DNA of 64,000 nt from Novosphingobium profundi (GTDB lineage Bacteria; Pseudomonadota; Alphaproteobacteria; Sphingomonadales; Sphingomonadaceae): assembly GCF_018491765.1 (NCBI RefSeq), contig NZ_JABWCU010000007.1, forward strand, positions 186,001 to 250,000, given 5' to 3'. The notes under the pieces were generated by a model. The model was not told the DNA's origin. It was given only the letters and a program-made list of their open reading frames with translations, and ran no database searches. The first letter of the stretch is position 1. Every line of letters starts with the position of its first letter. This document shows positions 1 through 11,274 of this stretch, piece by piece. Made by a program: the position numbers and the translations under genes.

Positions 1-37
1 CGCGCCCGCCGCACATGGCGGACGCAGGTATCTCAAA

Positions 38-811
38 TCACGAACCGATCGCCTGAAGGCGCGAGACGTGCGCGAGCTGTGCATGGGCCGCTTCGCTGTC
101 GGGCTCATACTGGAGCGACTGCTCGATGAGGTCGTGCGCCGCGTCAAGCTCGCCCATCTTCTCCTTGGCGTAGGCCATGCCGCGCAGGGCACGCGCGGCG
201 AGATCGGCATCCGGGCCCCCCACCGTCTTGTCGGCGACCGTCCAGGCCCGATCGAACTGGGTGTAGGCGACCTGCCATTCGCGGCGCGACTTGAACAGTT
301 CGGCGTATTCGTTGGCGAAGTGCGCGTTGGTCGGCGCCATCTCGGTCGCCGCGCGCAAGTCCGCCTCGGCAAGGTCGCCGCGTCCCAGGTCGATCAGCGC
401 GAAACCGCGCCCGAAATGCGCGTCGCACAAGGCATCGTCGATCGCCGCATGGCCTGCGACGCTCGCGGGCTTGTTCGCGGCCACGCAGCGGCGGGGGCGC
501 GAATCACCCGCCAGCCAGGTGTCGGCGGCGCTGATCGCACGGTCGAAATAGGACACCGCCTTCTCGTCCTGGCCCTGCTGGAGCAGCGCGAAGCCTTTCT
601 TCACGTCCGCCTTGAGGTCGGGCGGCGAGATCGGCGCGGTGACGAGCGCAGACGGCGACGGCGCCCGGTGGGGCTCGACAAAGCCGGCACTTTCCGCCTG
701 AACCGAAACGGAAAAACCGCATGCCGCGACCAATACCGCAAGCGCACTGATCCCGATCCGATTACGCGAACGGCCTGAAAACGGATGGGTGGCGTACAGA
801 GGTGCGTACAA
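38..811 (-). CDS. Periplasmic tetratricopeptide-repeat protein
   Basis: 257 residues. An Arg-containing n-region followed by a hydrophobic core and a VQA-type cleavage site near residue 39 form a Sec signal peptide, so the protein should be exported. The mature part holds several degenerate TPR-like helical pairs (roughly residues 65-250), with motifs such as AHFGRGFALIDLGRGDLAEA and YEPDSEAAHAQLA typical of TPR units. TPR proteins are scaffolds; the partner cannot be read from the sequence. The start is TTG at 811, supported by an AAGGA motif 8 nt upstream; there is no good in-frame ATG before the signal peptide. It stands alone, divergent from the AIM24 gene. Export and TPR fold are well supported, the function is unknown. 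Confidence 0.8.
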   Translation of the reverse strand: MYAPLYATHPFSGRSRNRIGISALAVLVAACGFSVSVQAESAGFVEPHRAPSPSALVTAPISPPDLKADVKKGFALLQQGQDEKAVSYFDRAISAADTWLAGDSRPRRCVAANKPASVAGHAAIDDALCDAHFGRGFALIDLGRGDLAEADLRAATEMAPTNAHFANEYAELFKSRREWQVAYTQFDRAWTVADKTVGGPDADLAARALRGMAYAKEKMGELDAAHDLIEQSLQYEPDSEAAHAQLAHVSRLQAIGS

Positions 812-1004
812 GGCGGCTATCCTTCTCCCGGAAAACCGCCCCTGTCCGGCACTACTTTACGTGCGCCTGTCTTTTGCGATGGGACGATCTTCGTTGAAGC
901 ACCAAGAATATCCGATGAGCGGCATTTGACAAGAGAGTACGCACTTCGCACATGTCCATACACCGCAATATCCCGTGCTTTCAGCGACACGACCCGGAGC
1001 CGTC

Positions 1005-1832
1005 ATGACCAACAACCCCTGGAGCCACGCCCGTTCATCGACCGTTGCCGACGACGTCGACTTCGAGATCAAGGGCCAGGAACTGCAGTTCGTCGAGATC
1101 GAGCTCGACCCCGGCGAAAGCGCGGTGGCCGAGGCCGGTGCGATGGTCTGGAAGGACGCCGCGATCGACATGTCGACCGTGTTCGGCGACGGCTCGGGCC
1201 AGTCGGGCGGGTTCATGGACAAGCTGCTGGGCGCGGGCAAGCGCCTCGTCACCGGCGAAAGCCTGTTCACCACGGTCTTCACCCACCGCGGCCGGGGCAA
1301 GGCCCGCGTCGCCTTCGCCGCGCCCGTGCCCGGCGCGATCCTGCCGATCAAGCTCGACGATATCGGCGGGCGGCTGATTTGCCAGAAGGACGCGTTCCTG
1401 TGCGCCGCACGCGGGGTCGAGATCGGCATCCAGTTCCAGCGCAAGATCATGACCGGCCTGTTCGGCGGCGAAGGTTTCATCATGCAGCGGCTCGATGGCG
1501 ACGGCTGGGTCTTCGTGCAGATGGGCGGCACCGTCGTCGAACGCGAACTGGCGCCCGGCGAGGAGCTTCACATCGATACCGGCTGCCTTGCGGCCTATAC
1601 GGAAGGGGTCGATTTCGATCTCGTGCGCGCGGGCTCGGTGAAGTCGATGTTCTTTGCCGGCGAAGGCATCTTCTTCGCCCGCCTGCGTGGCCCCGGCAAG
1701 GTCTGGATCCAGTCGCTGCCCTTCTCGCGCCTCGCGGGACGCATGCTGGCCGCTGCGGGCCCGCGCGGCGGGCAGAACCGTGGGGAAGGCTCGCTGCTCG
1801 GCAGTCTCGGCGATCTCCTCGACGGTGATTGA
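1005..1832 (+). CDS. AIM24/TIGR00266-family protein
   Basis: 275 residues. The middle and C-terminal part matches the AIM24 (DUF124) family by its repeated beta-rich pattern, for example VEIELDPGESAVAEAGAMVW near the N-terminus, then ARVAFAAPVPGAILPIKL and HIDTGCLAAY and VWIQSLPFSRLA. Bacterial members are soluble trimeric beta proteins with no agreed biochemical function. The ATG at 1005 is preceded by GGAG at a 5-nt gap, so it is preferred over an in-frame GTG at 975. The neighbours give no functional hint. Family assignment is confident; role unknown. Confidence 0.85.
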   Translation: MTNNPWSHARSSTVADDVDFEIKGQELQFVEIELDPGESAVAEAGAMVWKDAAIDMSTVFGDGSGQSGGFMDKLLGAGKRLVTGESLFTTVFTHRGRGKARVAFAAPVPGAILPIKLDDIGGRLICQKDAFLCAARGVEIGIQFQRKIMTGLFGGEGFIMQRLDGDGWVFVQMGGTVVERELAPGEELHIDTGCLAAYTEGVDFDLVRAGSVKSMFFAGEGIFFARLRGPGKVWIQSLPFSRLAGRMLAAAGPRGGQNRGEGSLLGSLGDLLDGD

Positions 1833-1909
1833 GCTCCGCGCGGATCTTTCATGCCTTTTCAGGGCAAATCGCAACGATCTGTTAACCCGGCGGCGGCAAG
1901 GCAGAACGC

Positions 1910-2293
1910 ATGTTCTGGACCAAGGGCCCCGGCCGCTTCATCGTGCCCGTCACGTGGAGCCTGTTCGGTGCCTGCTTCCTCTTCGGCCGACTGCTCGCAT
2001 GGCGTTATGGGCGCCCCTGCCCCGGTACCGACCCGCAGGCGCCGATTCATGTCGCCGAGATGGCATGCGGCACCCCGCATATCGCGATGATCGGCAACCT
2101 CAACACGCTCTTCGGACTGGGCTTTCTGTGCCTCGGCTTCCTGTTCACCGGACTTCGCCGCAAGGAGAAACGGCGCCTGGCCGCGCGCGCGGCGCTGCTG
2201 GCCGACGTCGACGTTGACGCCGATCCGATCCGCGTGAGGCTTGACCGCCGGGTGCAGGAAACCGCGCGACAGGCCGCATCGCCACGCGAGTAA
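1910..2293 (+). CDS. Small two-helix membrane protein, unknown function
   Basis: 127 residues with two hydrophobic segments, about residues 10-30 and 62-82, the second followed at once by a basic stretch (GLRRKEKRRLAARAA), so the C-terminus should be cytoplasmic. The loop between the helices carries two cysteines (RPCPGTD and MACGTP). No family is recognised. It lies between the AIM24 gene and glmS on the same strand with about 100 nt to glmS, so it could share a transcript with either. The reading frame has normal high-GC codon usage for this window. Confidence 0.65.
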   Translation: MFWTKGPGRFIVPVTWSLFGACFLFGRLLAWRYGRPCPGTDPQAPIHVAEMACGTPHIAMIGNLNTLFGLGFLCLGFLFTGLRRKEKRRLAARAALLADVDVDADPIRVRLDRRVQETARQAASPRE

Positions 2294-2395
2294 ATCTTTT
2301 GCTGGCGGCGCCGGCAAACGGGCACTAACGCGAGAGCAGACAGGCCCGGACCGCTTGCACGAGCGCTCCGGCGACAGAGGATACAGGTTCGCCAT

Positions 2396-4219
<1,824 letters not shown>

Positions 4220-4305
4220 GCCGGTTACGCAAGAGCCCTGAAAAGGGCGCGGGCTATTGCTTATCCTTTACCCGCCGCTAACCAGTGACGCGTAAGGCTC
4301 GCCGG

Positions 4306-6672
4306 GTGAAAAAGCATTCGCAACCGCAGCCCAAGGCGCTCCCCAGTCAACTCCCGACCTTCGCCGTTCTCGGCCTCGTCGACCCCGCCGACGGCGATTG
4401 GGAGCGCCTGCGCGGCCTGCAGTTTTCCGGGCTCCAGCAGGCCTCGCTGCTGCGCCGCGTGACCCAGATCAGCGCGATGCTGGCGATGCTGGCGATCTGC
4501 TATGGCCATGTGCCCGCGCTGGTGCTGGCGGCGTGGTTCCTCGTGACCGGCTTTACGCTGTGGCGCGGCTATCGCATCAGCCAGTTACTCTATGGCACCG
4601 ATCGACGAGGCATCACCCGCAAGGAAGTTGATCGCCAACTCCATGGCTTTGCCCTCAACGCGCTGGCCTGGGCGCTTCCCTTCGCGATCTTCGGCCCCTT
4701 CCTCGATCCCGAACTGCAGTTGAAAATCTGGGCCATCCTGGCTGTCCTGATGACCGCCTCGGGGCTCCTCATGCCCGCAGTACCCATGGCCGCGCTGTTC
4801 TTCGGCGGGCTGATCGGCCTCTCCGAAATCGTCTTCTTCCTGTTCGTCCGCGCCTTTGACATGGCCGCGATCAGCCTGGTCCTTGCGGGGATCATCGTGT
4901 GGGGCGCGATCAAGTCCGCGCAACGCTACCTCAACGCCAAGATCGCGCAGGCGGGCCTATCCGAGAAGGAGGAAGTGGTCTCGATGCTCTTGCGCGAATA
5001 CGAGGAAAGCGGGGCCGACTGGCTCTGGCAAACCGACACTGCGCGCCGCACCCGCTCGGTCTCCCCGCGCTTCGCCTTCGCGCTGGGACGCGAGGCAAGC
5101 GAGGTCGAGGGCATGCCCTTCGTCGAACTCATCGCCGGATCGAACTGGAATTCCGGTGAGTTCCATCCGAGCCTGCGCGAACTGGCCGAGCGCATCACCC
5201 GGCGCGAGAGCTTTTCCAATCTCCTCGTGCGCGTCACCGTCAACGGGCGCCATCGCTGGTGGGAACTGTCCGGCACCCCAAAACTCGACGAGAACGGCGC
5301 CTTCACCGGCTTTCGCGGCGTGGGCTCGGACGAGACCGAAGCGCGCGAGAGCTCGGACAAGATCGCCTACATGGCGCGCTACGATACGCTGACGGGGCTG
5401 CCCAACCGCATGATGCTGACCGAAGCGCTTGACGAGGCCCTCGCTTACGCGCGCAAGTGGCGCACGCGCTGCGCCTTCCTGATGATCGACCTCGATCGCT
5501 TCAAGGCCGTCAACGACACGCTGGGGCATCTGGTGGGCGACATGCTGCTGGCGCGCGTCTCCGAACGCATTCGCGAGCAGATGGGCGAGCACGACATCTG
5601 CGGGCGCCTGGGCGGGGACGAATTCGCCATCGTCATGCGCGACGCCGACGATCCCCGCCAGGTCGAGTCGCTCGCCGAGCGGGTGATCGATCGCCTCGCC
5701 CTGCCCTACGAGATCGATCACCACACGCTCTACGTCGGGGCCTCGATCGGCTCGGCCTTCGGCCTGCAGGACGGCGAGGATGTCGAAACGCTGATGCGCA
5801 ACGCCGATCTCGCGCTCTACCGCGCCAAGGACGGAGGCGGCAACGCCTACCACCGCTACGAGCCGGCGCTGCACGCGCACGCCGAAGAACGGCGCAAGCT
5901 CGAATTCTCCTTGCGCCACGCGCTCGATCACCGCGAACTCTCGCTGCACTTCCAACCTGTGGTCGAGGCCGCAAGCGAGCAAGTAGTCAGCTTTGAGGCG
6001 CTCGTGCGCTGGAACAGCTCGGAACATGGCTTTGTCAGCCCGGCCAAGTTCATCCCGCTGGCGGAGGACACCCGGCTCATCGTGCCGATCGGCGAATGGG
6101 TCCTGCGCGAAGCCTGCCACCAGGCCATGCACTGGCCCGACCACGTGCGCGTCGCGGTCAACGTCTCGGGCGAACAGTTGCTGGACCACAACTTCGCGGC
6201 AAGCGTCGTAAGCGCGCTGGCCGAAAGTGGGCTGGCCCCCGAACGGCTCGAGATCGAAGTGACCGAAAGCATTTTCCTGCGCGACGGGACGAGCGCGAAC
6301 CAGGTGCTCAAGCGGATCATGTCGCTCGGGTGCGCGATCGCGCTCGACGACTTCGGGACCGGCTATTCCTCGCTCGGGTACCTGCGCAAGCTGCGCTTCT
6401 CGACAATCAAGATCGACCGATCGTTCGTCCAGAGCGCGGCGGCGGGCAACGTGGAAAGCGTCGCGATCATCCGCGCCGTGGTCGCCATGGCCGAGAGCCT
6501 CGACATGTCCACGACCGCCGAAGGGGCGGAGACCGATCGCGAAGTCGAGATGATCCGACGCCTGGGCTGCCGCAAGATTCAGGGCTACTACTTCGGCCGC
6601 CCGATGAGCGCGGCCGATGCCGGCGCGATCTTCGTCAACCAGCACTACCTCGCCCGCCAGCGCGTAGCCTGA
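4306..6672 (+). CDS. Membrane-bound PAS-GGDEF-EAL cyclic-di-GMP protein
   Basis: About 788 residues. The N-terminal third has five or six hydrophobic helices (about residues 40-210), followed by a PAS-like sensor (about 225-350, including WWELSGTP), a GGDEF diguanylate cyclase domain with an intact GGDEF motif at 436-440, and an EAL phosphodiesterase domain with FEALVRW at 563-569 and DDFGTGYSSL further on. Both catalytic signatures look intact. The inhibitory RxxD site expected just before GGDEF reads GEHD, so product inhibition is probably lost. GTG at 4306 has AAGG 8 nt upstream; an in-frame GTG at 4285 lacks such a site. The gene ends 86 nt before the convergent purQ with a shared terminator between. 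Signal and direction of net activity are unknown. Confidence 0.92.
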   Translation: MKKHSQPQPKALPSQLPTFAVLGLVDPADGDWERLRGLQFSGLQQASLLRRVTQISAMLAMLAICYGHVPALVLAAWFLVTGFTLWRGYRISQLLYGTDRRGITRKEVDRQLHGFALNALAWALPFAIFGPFLDPELQLKIWAILAVLMTASGLLMPAVPMAALFFGGLIGLSEIVFFLFVRAFDMAAISLVLAGIIVWGAIKSAQRYLNAKIAQAGLSEKEEVVSMLLREYEESGADWLWQTDTARRTRSVSPRFAFALGREASEVEGMPFVELIAGSNWNSGEFHPSLRELAERITRRESFSNLLVRVTVNGRHRWWELSGTPKLDENGAFTGFRGVGSDETEARESSDKIAYMARYDTLTGLPNRMMLTEALDEALAYARKWRTRCAFLMIDLDRFKAVNDTLGHLVGDMLLARVSERIREQMGEHDICGRLGGDEFAIVMRDADDPRQVESLAERVIDRLALPYEIDHHTLYVGASIGSAFGLQDGEDVETLMRNADLALYRAKDGGGNAYHRYEPALHAHAEERRKLEFSLRHALDHRELSLHFQPVVEAASEQVVSFEALVRWNSSEHGFVSPAKFIPLAEDTRLIVPIGEWVLREACHQAMHWPDHVRVAVNVSGEQLLDHNFAASVVSALAESGLAPERLEIEVTESIFLRDGTSANQVLKRIMSLGCAIALDDFGTGYSSLGYLRKLRFSTIKIDRSFVQSAAAGNVESVAIIRAVVAMAESLDMSTTAEGAETDREVEMIRRLGCRKIQGYYFGRPMSAADAGAIFVNQHYLARQRVA

Positions 6673-6691
6673 CGACCTCACAGGTCCGATG

Positions 6692-6730
6692 AAAAAACCG
6701 CCCGAAAGCGAGAGCTTGCGGGCGGTTTTT
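6692..6730. terminator. Bidirectional rho-independent terminator
   Basis: CCGCCCG (6698-6704) pairs with CGGGCGG (6719-6725). The stem is flanked by an A6 run on the left and a T5 run on the right, so it can stop transcripts in both directions. It sits between the convergent GGDEF-EAL gene and purQ. Confidence 0.85.
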
Positions 6731-6757
6731 CAATTGATCTGCGAACGTATCGAGCGA

Positions 6758-7435
6758 TCAGGCCCCGATCAGGCCCTTGATCGCGCTCTCGAACAGAGCG
6801 CGTCCGTCGGTGCCGCCGTGGGTCGCCTCGATCGCGCGCTCGGGGTGCGGCATCATGCCCAGCACGTTGCCCCGGGCGTTGAGAACGCCCGCGATCCCGC
6901 GCACCGAACCGTTGACTTCCTCGGCGTAGCGGAAGGCCACCTGGCCCTCGCCCTCGAGGCGGTCGAGCGTCTCGGCGTCGGCGAAGTAGTTGCCGTCGTG
7001 GTGCGCGACGGGGATCGAGATCACCTGCCCGGCCGCGTAGCCCGAGGTGAACAGCGAATTCGCGTTCTCGACCTTGAGCGCGACGTCGCGGCACACGAAG
7101 CGGATCACCGAGTTGCGCAGCAGCGCGCCCGGCAGCAATCCGCTTTCGGTCAGGACCTGAAAGCCGTTGCATACGCCCAGCACCGGCACGCCCTTGTCGG
7201 CGGCGGCGATCACCGCCTGCATGATCGGCGAGCGCGAGGCGATCGCACCGCAGCGCAAGTAGTCACCGTAGGAGAAGCCACCCGGAAGCGCGATGAAGTC
7301 GAGGCCCTCGGGCAGCTGCGAATCGCCGTGCCACACGCGGGCGCACGGGCTTCCCGATACCTTCTCCAGCGCCACCGCCATGTCGCGGTCGCAGTTGGAG
7401 CCCGGGAACGTGATGACGGCCGAGCGGAACGCCAT
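6758..7435 (-). CDS. purQ: Phosphoribosylformylglycinamidine synthase, glutaminase subunit
   Basis: 225 residues. PurQ supplies ammonia from glutamine to PurL in step four of purine synthesis, as part of the PurL-PurQ-PurS complex. Class I glutamine amidotransferase features are clear: the oxyanion-strand region [13 protein letters not shown], the nucleophile Cys89 in GVCNGFQ, and the His-Glu pair in [10 protein letters not shown] near the C-terminus. The ATG at 7435 overlaps the purS stop by one base (TGATG), which implies translational coupling with purS. Transcription ends at the 6692-6730 terminator. Confidence 0.97.
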   Translation of the reverse strand: MAFRSAVITFPGSNCDRDMAVALEKVSGSPCARVWHGDSQLPEGLDFIALPGGFSYGDYLRCGAIASRSPIMQAVIAAADKGVPVLGVCNGFQVLTESGLLPGALLRNSVIRFVCRDVALKVENANSLFTSGYAAGQVISIPVAHHDGNYFADAETLDRLEGEGQVAFRYAEEVNGSVRGIAGVLNARGNVLGMMPHPERAIEATHGGTDGRALFESAIKGLIGA

Positions 7436-7671
7436 CAGGCGGCCACCTTCTCGATGCGGTAGTTCTCGATCACCATGTTGGCGAGGAGCTTCTGGCACAT
7501 CTCGTCGAGCGCTTCGTCGCTCACGTTCTCCTCGACGTCGAGCTCGAACAGGCGGCCGGCGCGAACGTCGTTGACGCCCGAGAAGCCGAGGCCTTCGAGC
7601 GAGTGGTGGATCGCTCGGCCCTGCGGATCGAGGACACCGGGCTTGAGGCTGACGTGGACGCGGACTTTCAT
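7435..7671 (-). CDS. purS: Phosphoribosylformylglycinamidine synthase subunit PurS
   Basis: 78 residues, normal for PurS. The small subunit that bridges PurL and PurQ in the three-part FGAM synthase found in alphaproteobacteria and Gram-positives. It begins [21 protein letters not shown] and holds [16 protein letters not shown], both family signatures. Its stop overlaps the purQ start. The large subunit purL is not in this window. It is divergent from the SDR gene, with about 150 nt between the starts available for promoters. Confidence 0.95.
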   Translation of the reverse strand: MKVRVHVSLKPGVLDPQGRAIHHSLEGLGFSGVNDVRAGRLFELDVEENVSDEALDEMCQKLLANMVIENYRIEKVAA

Positions 7672-7827
7672 CACGGGGGCCTTTCGCTGAATGCGGCAGA
7701 TTCGGTAAAATGCGCCTATGGCCTCGACACGGCCCCGGGGCAAGGGTGCGCGCGCGCTTTCGGCGTTGAATGCGCCAGCGCTTGGTGCCATCGCTTCGAG
7801 GCAACACCCATGCGGAAGGCCTCCCCC

Positions 7828-8733
7828 ATGTCGATTTCCTTTGCCGGCCAGGTCGCCATCGTCACGGGCGCGGGGACCGGGCTTGGCCGCGCCTATGCGC
7901 TCGAGCTGGCCCGGCGCGGGGCGAAAGTGCTCGTCAACGACCTTGGCACGGGCCGCGACGGCACCGGAGAGGCCGAGGCGGCCGCAAAAGTCGTCGAGGA
8001 AATCCGCAGTTTCGGTGGCGAAGCGCTGGCCGACCCCGGAGACGTGTCCGACTTCACGCAGATGGAAGCGATGGCCGCGCGCGCGATCGAAGCCTGGGGG
8101 CGCATCGATGTGCTCATCAACAATGCCGGCATCCTGCGCGACCGCACCTTCCACAACATGGACATGGCTGATTTCGAGGCGGTGGTGCGGGTCAACCTGC
8201 TCGGCAGCGCGGGTGCCACCAAGGCGGTCTGGGCGCAGATGCGCAAGCAATCCTATGGCCGGGTGCTGATGACGACGTCCTCCTCGGGCCTCGGCGGCAA
8301 TTTTGGACAGGCCAACTACGGCGCGGCGAAGCTCGGCGTGCTGGGCCTGGCCCGAACGCTGCGCCTGGAAGGCGCCAAGTACGACATCCGCGTCAACTGC
8401 ATCGCCCCCACTGCGGGCACGCGCATGACCGCCGACATCTTCCCCGAGGAAGCCTACGCAACCTTCAGCCCCGAGACGGTCGTGCCCGCTGCGCTCTTCC
8501 TCGTTTCGCCCGAGGCGCCTAGCGACGCCGTCCTGGGCGCCTCGGGCGGGGTCTACCAAAGCGCCTACGTCACCATGAACGAAGGGGTCTTCATCCCGGC
8601 CCCGGCCTGCACGCCCGAAGCGATCGCCGCCGCCTGGCCCCGGATCGATGCGCGCGACGCACTTGCCATCTTCGAAAACGGCATGGAGCAATCGCACCAT
8701 GCACTGGCCAAGATCCGAAACGAAATTCCGTGA
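7828..8733 (+). CDS. Short-chain dehydrogenase/reductase
   Basis: 301 residues. A classical SDR: nucleotide-binding [16 protein letters not shown] at the N-terminus, NNAGILRD in the middle, catalytic Ser in TTSSSG and the Tyr-Lys pair in NYGAAKLG. The [11 protein letters not shown] stretch after beta-2 and the ATG-RMT region resemble the (3R)-hydroxyacyl-CoA dehydrogenase domain of peroxisomal multifunctional enzyme type 2, so a role in beta-oxidation-like chemistry is plausible, but the substrate is not proven. Starts at ATG 7828, or ATG 7810 six codons earlier; neither has a clearly better ribosome-binding site. Confidence 0.88.
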   Translation: MSISFAGQVAIVTGAGTGLGRAYALELARRGAKVLVNDLGTGRDGTGEAEAAAKVVEEIRSFGGEALADPGDVSDFTQMEAMAARAIEAWGRIDVLINNAGILRDRTFHNMDMADFEAVVRVNLLGSAGATKAVWAQMRKQSYGRVLMTTSSSGLGGNFGQANYGAAKLGVLGLARTLRLEGAKYDIRVNCIAPTAGTRMTADIFPEEAYATFSPETVVPAALFLVSPEAPSDAVLGASGGVYQSAYVTMNEGVFIPAPACTPEAIAAAWPRIDARDALAIFENGMEQSHHALAKIRNEIP

Positions 8734-8846
8734 TTTTCTGAGCCCTTGCTTGACGCCCTGCGATCTCGAAGACAGTCTCGCGGGACAAAGCCGAGCGGCC
8801 GTCAGGGGGTGATGGTCGCGGCCGCGGGCAAACGGGGACTGTCGAT

Positions 8847-9440
8847 TTGGCTTACATGGAATTGGAACGGGGGCTACGCGTACTTACGGGTCGAGCCCGT
8901 GCCGTCACGATCACGCTGGTTCTATTCGGCGCGGCGAACGTGATTTGCGCTGCCGGAGTACTTGCTGCGCTCGCGGCCGGAGAGGGCTTCGGCGATGCCG
9001 ATGGCTACATCTCAGGCGTCCTCGGCCTCGGCATCCTCGCAATCGTGGCAACAGCCATTGCCAGCGTGGTTGCCGTCAGCCTCTGGATCTACCGCGCCCA
9101 CGCCAATCTGCGCGCCACGCGGGACGAGAGCTTCGAGCATTCGCCGACCTGGGCGATCCTCTGGTTCTTCGTGCCGATCGCCAACCTGTTCAAGCCCTAC
9201 CAGGCCATGCGCCAGTTGTGGAACGACAGCCACCTGCAGAGCGACGGCTACACCGCAAGTGGCCCTTTCGAGGTTAAGATCTGGTGGGGCTTTTGGATTG
9301 CAGGCAATTTTGCGACCCGCCTCTTCTTCCCGCTTGGCCTGCTTCTCTTCGTCGTCGACGCCTATTTCCTGTACCGCCTGGTGAGCGCGGTTACGCAGGC
9401 CCAGACACACGAGATGAACGCGAGCTACGCCTTCGCCTGA
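8847..9440 (+). CDS. DUF4328-like integral membrane protein
   Basis: 197 residues with four hydrophobic helices (about 20-45, 58-85, 105-120 and 150-180). The motif pattern IYRAHANLRA, then TWAILWFFVPIANLFKPYQAM and QLWNDS is that of the DUF4328 membrane family, whose function is not known. TTG at 8847 has a GGGGA motif 8 nt upstream; the ATG at 8856 is three codons inside and would be the alternative. It ends 9 nt from the convergent DUF2794 gene. Confidence 0.8.
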   Translation: MAYMELERGLRVLTGRARAVTITLVLFGAANVICAAGVLAALAAGEGFGDADGYISGVLGLGILAIVATAIASVVAVSLWIYRAHANLRATRDESFEHSPTWAILWFFVPIANLFKPYQAMRQLWNDSHLQSDGYTASGPFEVKIWWGFWIAGNFATRLFFPLGLLLFVVDAYFLYRLVSAVTQAQTHEMNASYAFA

Positions 9441-9449
9441 CCGGCGGTC

Positions 9450-9821
9450 TTAGTCGACGATCTTGAGCAGCTTGCGCTCGAGCGGACTGAGCACGCCGGA
9501 CAGTTCGTGGCCACGCTTCAGAATCTGGCCCGATTCGCCGAACAACGTCCACATGCCCTGCTTGCCGCGCAGCGACGGACGTTTCTCGATACGCGCCTGC
9601 GGGCGCTCGGCCGCGCGGCGAAATACCGAGAAATGCGCTGCGTCCTTCTCGAAGTTCATCGCGTAATCGCGCCAGAACCCGGCGGCGACCATGCGGCCGT
9701 AAAGATTGAGGATCTTCTGCAACTCGAACCGGTCGAACGCCACCTGGAGCGGCTTGCGCCCGGGAAAGGCGACGACACTGGCATCGACGGAGCTGGGAGT
9801 TGGTGCAACGGGACCCGACAC
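9450..9821 (-). CDS. DUF2794 domain protein
   Basis: 123 residues. The body from FDRFELQKILNLYGRMVAAG through WRDYAMNFEKDAAHFSVFRR matches the alphaproteobacterial DUF2794 family; the function is unknown. GTG start at 9821, 8 nt after the cysE stop, so the two genes are probably one transcript. Soluble, with no signal peptide or membrane segment. Confidence 0.85.
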   Translation of the reverse strand: MSGPVAPTPSSVDASVVAFPGRKPLQVAFDRFELQKILNLYGRMVAAGFWRDYAMNFEKDAAHFSVFRRAAERPQARIEKRPSLRGKQGMWTLFGESGQILKRGHELSGVLSPLERKLLKIVD

Positions 9822-9829
9822 GCGCGCGC

Positions 9830-10570
9830 TCAGATACCCTTGCAGACGGGCTCGGGTTCAGGCTCGGGAGTGCGCTCGGCCGCGCGTTCGAGCGCCTCGT
9901 GCGCGGCGGTCAGCGCCTGCGTCATCGTCGCCACTTCCTTGCGCAGCGCCTCGATCTGCTCCTCCAGTTCGTCGACGCGCTGGTTCGGCGCGGGCTCGCA
10001 CGGCTCGCGGCACGGCGTGCCGTAGGGCATGAACTTCTTGGAATAGGTCTCGGCGGTCACCAGCGTCGAACGGGCCTTGACGCCCACCATCGTCGCCCCC
10101 TCGGGCACGTTCTCGGTGACTACCGCGCTGGCGCCGATGCGCGCGCGCTTGCCGATCGTCACCGGACCGATGATCTGCGCGCCCGAACCGACGATCACGT
10201 TGTCCTCCAGCGTCGGGTGGCGCTTGCCGCCAACGCCATTGGTGGGGTTCGAGCCGCCCAGCGTCACGCACTGGTAGATCGTCACGTTGTCACCGATATG
10301 CGCGGTTTCCCCAATCACGGTGAAGCCGTGGTCGATGAAGAAGTTCTTCCCGATCGTGGCGCCGGGATGAATGTCGATCGCGGTCATGAAGCGCGAGAAG
10401 TGGTTCACCGCGCGCGCGAGGAAGAACAGCTCGGCATTGAACAGGCGGTGCGAGATCTTGTGGAAGAACAGCGCCCAGACACCGGGGTAAAGCAGCACTT
10501 CCCAACGCGAGCGCGGCGCCGGGTCGCGCGCGACGACGGAATCCAGGTAGCGGACGAGTTTCCCAAACAT
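9830..10570 (-). CDS. cysE: Serine O-acetyltransferase (EpsC/CysE type)
   Basis: 246 residues. It acetylates serine to O-acetylserine, the sulfide acceptor in cysteine synthesis. The catalytic His lies in MTAIDIHPGATIGKNFFIDHG, and the left-handed beta-helix hexapeptide region runs to about residue 165 (IGDNVTIYQCVTLGG, GKRHPTLEDNVIVG). The N-terminal domain is short, as in the EpsC type. Unusual is the long C-terminal extension: after the PCREPCEP cysteine pair comes a heptad-like helix (about 195-230) and a Pro-Glu tail. ATG at 10570; it heads a likely cysE-DUF2794 transcript. Confidence 0.95.
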   Translation of the reverse strand: MFGKLVRYLDSVVARDPAPRSRWEVLLYPGVWALFFHKISHRLFNAELFFLARAVNHFSRFMTAIDIHPGATIGKNFFIDHGFTVIGETAHIGDNVTIYQCVTLGGSNPTNGVGGKRHPTLEDNVIVGSGAQIIGPVTIGKRARIGASAVVTENVPEGATMVGVKARSTLVTAETYSKKFMPYGTPCREPCEPAPNQRVDELEEQIEALRKEVATMTQALTAAHEALERAAERTPEPEPEPVCKGI

Positions 10571-10643
10571 GGGGCAAATCTCCCATCAATCTTCGCGCGA
10601 TGCAAGCTTTCGCCTTGAAAGCCGCCGCCTATCGGTAAAGTCC

Positions 10644-11264
10644 CTAGGTCGGACGACCGTTCCCGAACTCGGCCAGAGCCTCGCGCCAGATCGCCAGGGT
10701 GGGCGGCTGCTTGCGCTCGAGACTCAGCCGGTCGATCGCGGCGACCAGACGTTCGGCCCCCAGATGGCTACGAACCGCGCGCGCTGCAAGATAGGCGCTC
10801 GCCGAAGGGTCGAGCACGAGGTGGCGCATCTGCGCATGGACGTCGATCAGCTCGGCGAGCATCTCGTCGTCCGGCTCCTCGATCTCGAGCTGGAGCGCGG
10901 AGCCCAGGCGCGAGGCGAGATCGGGCAGGCGCACGTGCCAGCGCCCCTTGGCCTTGCCCCGCTTGCGATTGGAGATGAGCAGAAGTGCGCGCCCGGTCTC
11001 CTGCGCCCGGTTCCAGGCGTGGAACAGCACGTCCTCGTCGACATGTTCCGCGTTGTCGATCACCTCGCCCCCGCCGCCGTCGGCGAACCAGTGGCCGAGC
11101 AGCGTCTTGCCCGAGCGCGGTGGGCCGTAAAGGATCGCGGTGTGAAACGGCCAGCGCTCGGGGTCGGTCAGCGCGTCGATGGCGGCCGCGTTGGCCTCGC
11201 CCACCACGATGCGTGGCGGGCTGTCGCTCGACGCGGACAGCGGAAGGGCAATCTGCCTGGGCAT
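10644..11264 (-). CDS. hdaA: DnaA-related regulatory ATPase (Hda/HdaA type)
   Basis: 206 residues, similar to the AAA+ domain of DnaA but without a DNA-binding domain. The Walker A loop reads GPPRSGKT (about residues 47-54). A Walker B-like EVIDNAEHVDED, sensor LLISNRKR and the SRLGSALQLEIEEPDDE stretch follow. Family members promote hydrolysis of DnaA-bound ATP after initiation, with the beta clamp. A clamp-binding-like QIALPL sits at residues 4-9. It starts 10 nt after the preceding membrane-anchored gene, so the two are probably co-transcribed. Confidence 0.9.
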   Translation of the reverse strand: MPRQIALPLSASSDSPPRIVVGEANAAAIDALTDPERWPFHTAILYGPPRSGKTLLGHWFADGGGGEVIDNAEHVDEDVLFHAWNRAQETGRALLLISNRKRGKAKGRWHVRLPDLASRLGSALQLEIEEPDDEMLAELIDVHAQMRHLVLDPSASAYLAARAVRSHLGAERLVAAIDRLSLERKQPPTLAIWREALAEFGNGRPT

Positions 11265-11274
11265 CGTCGAAAGC

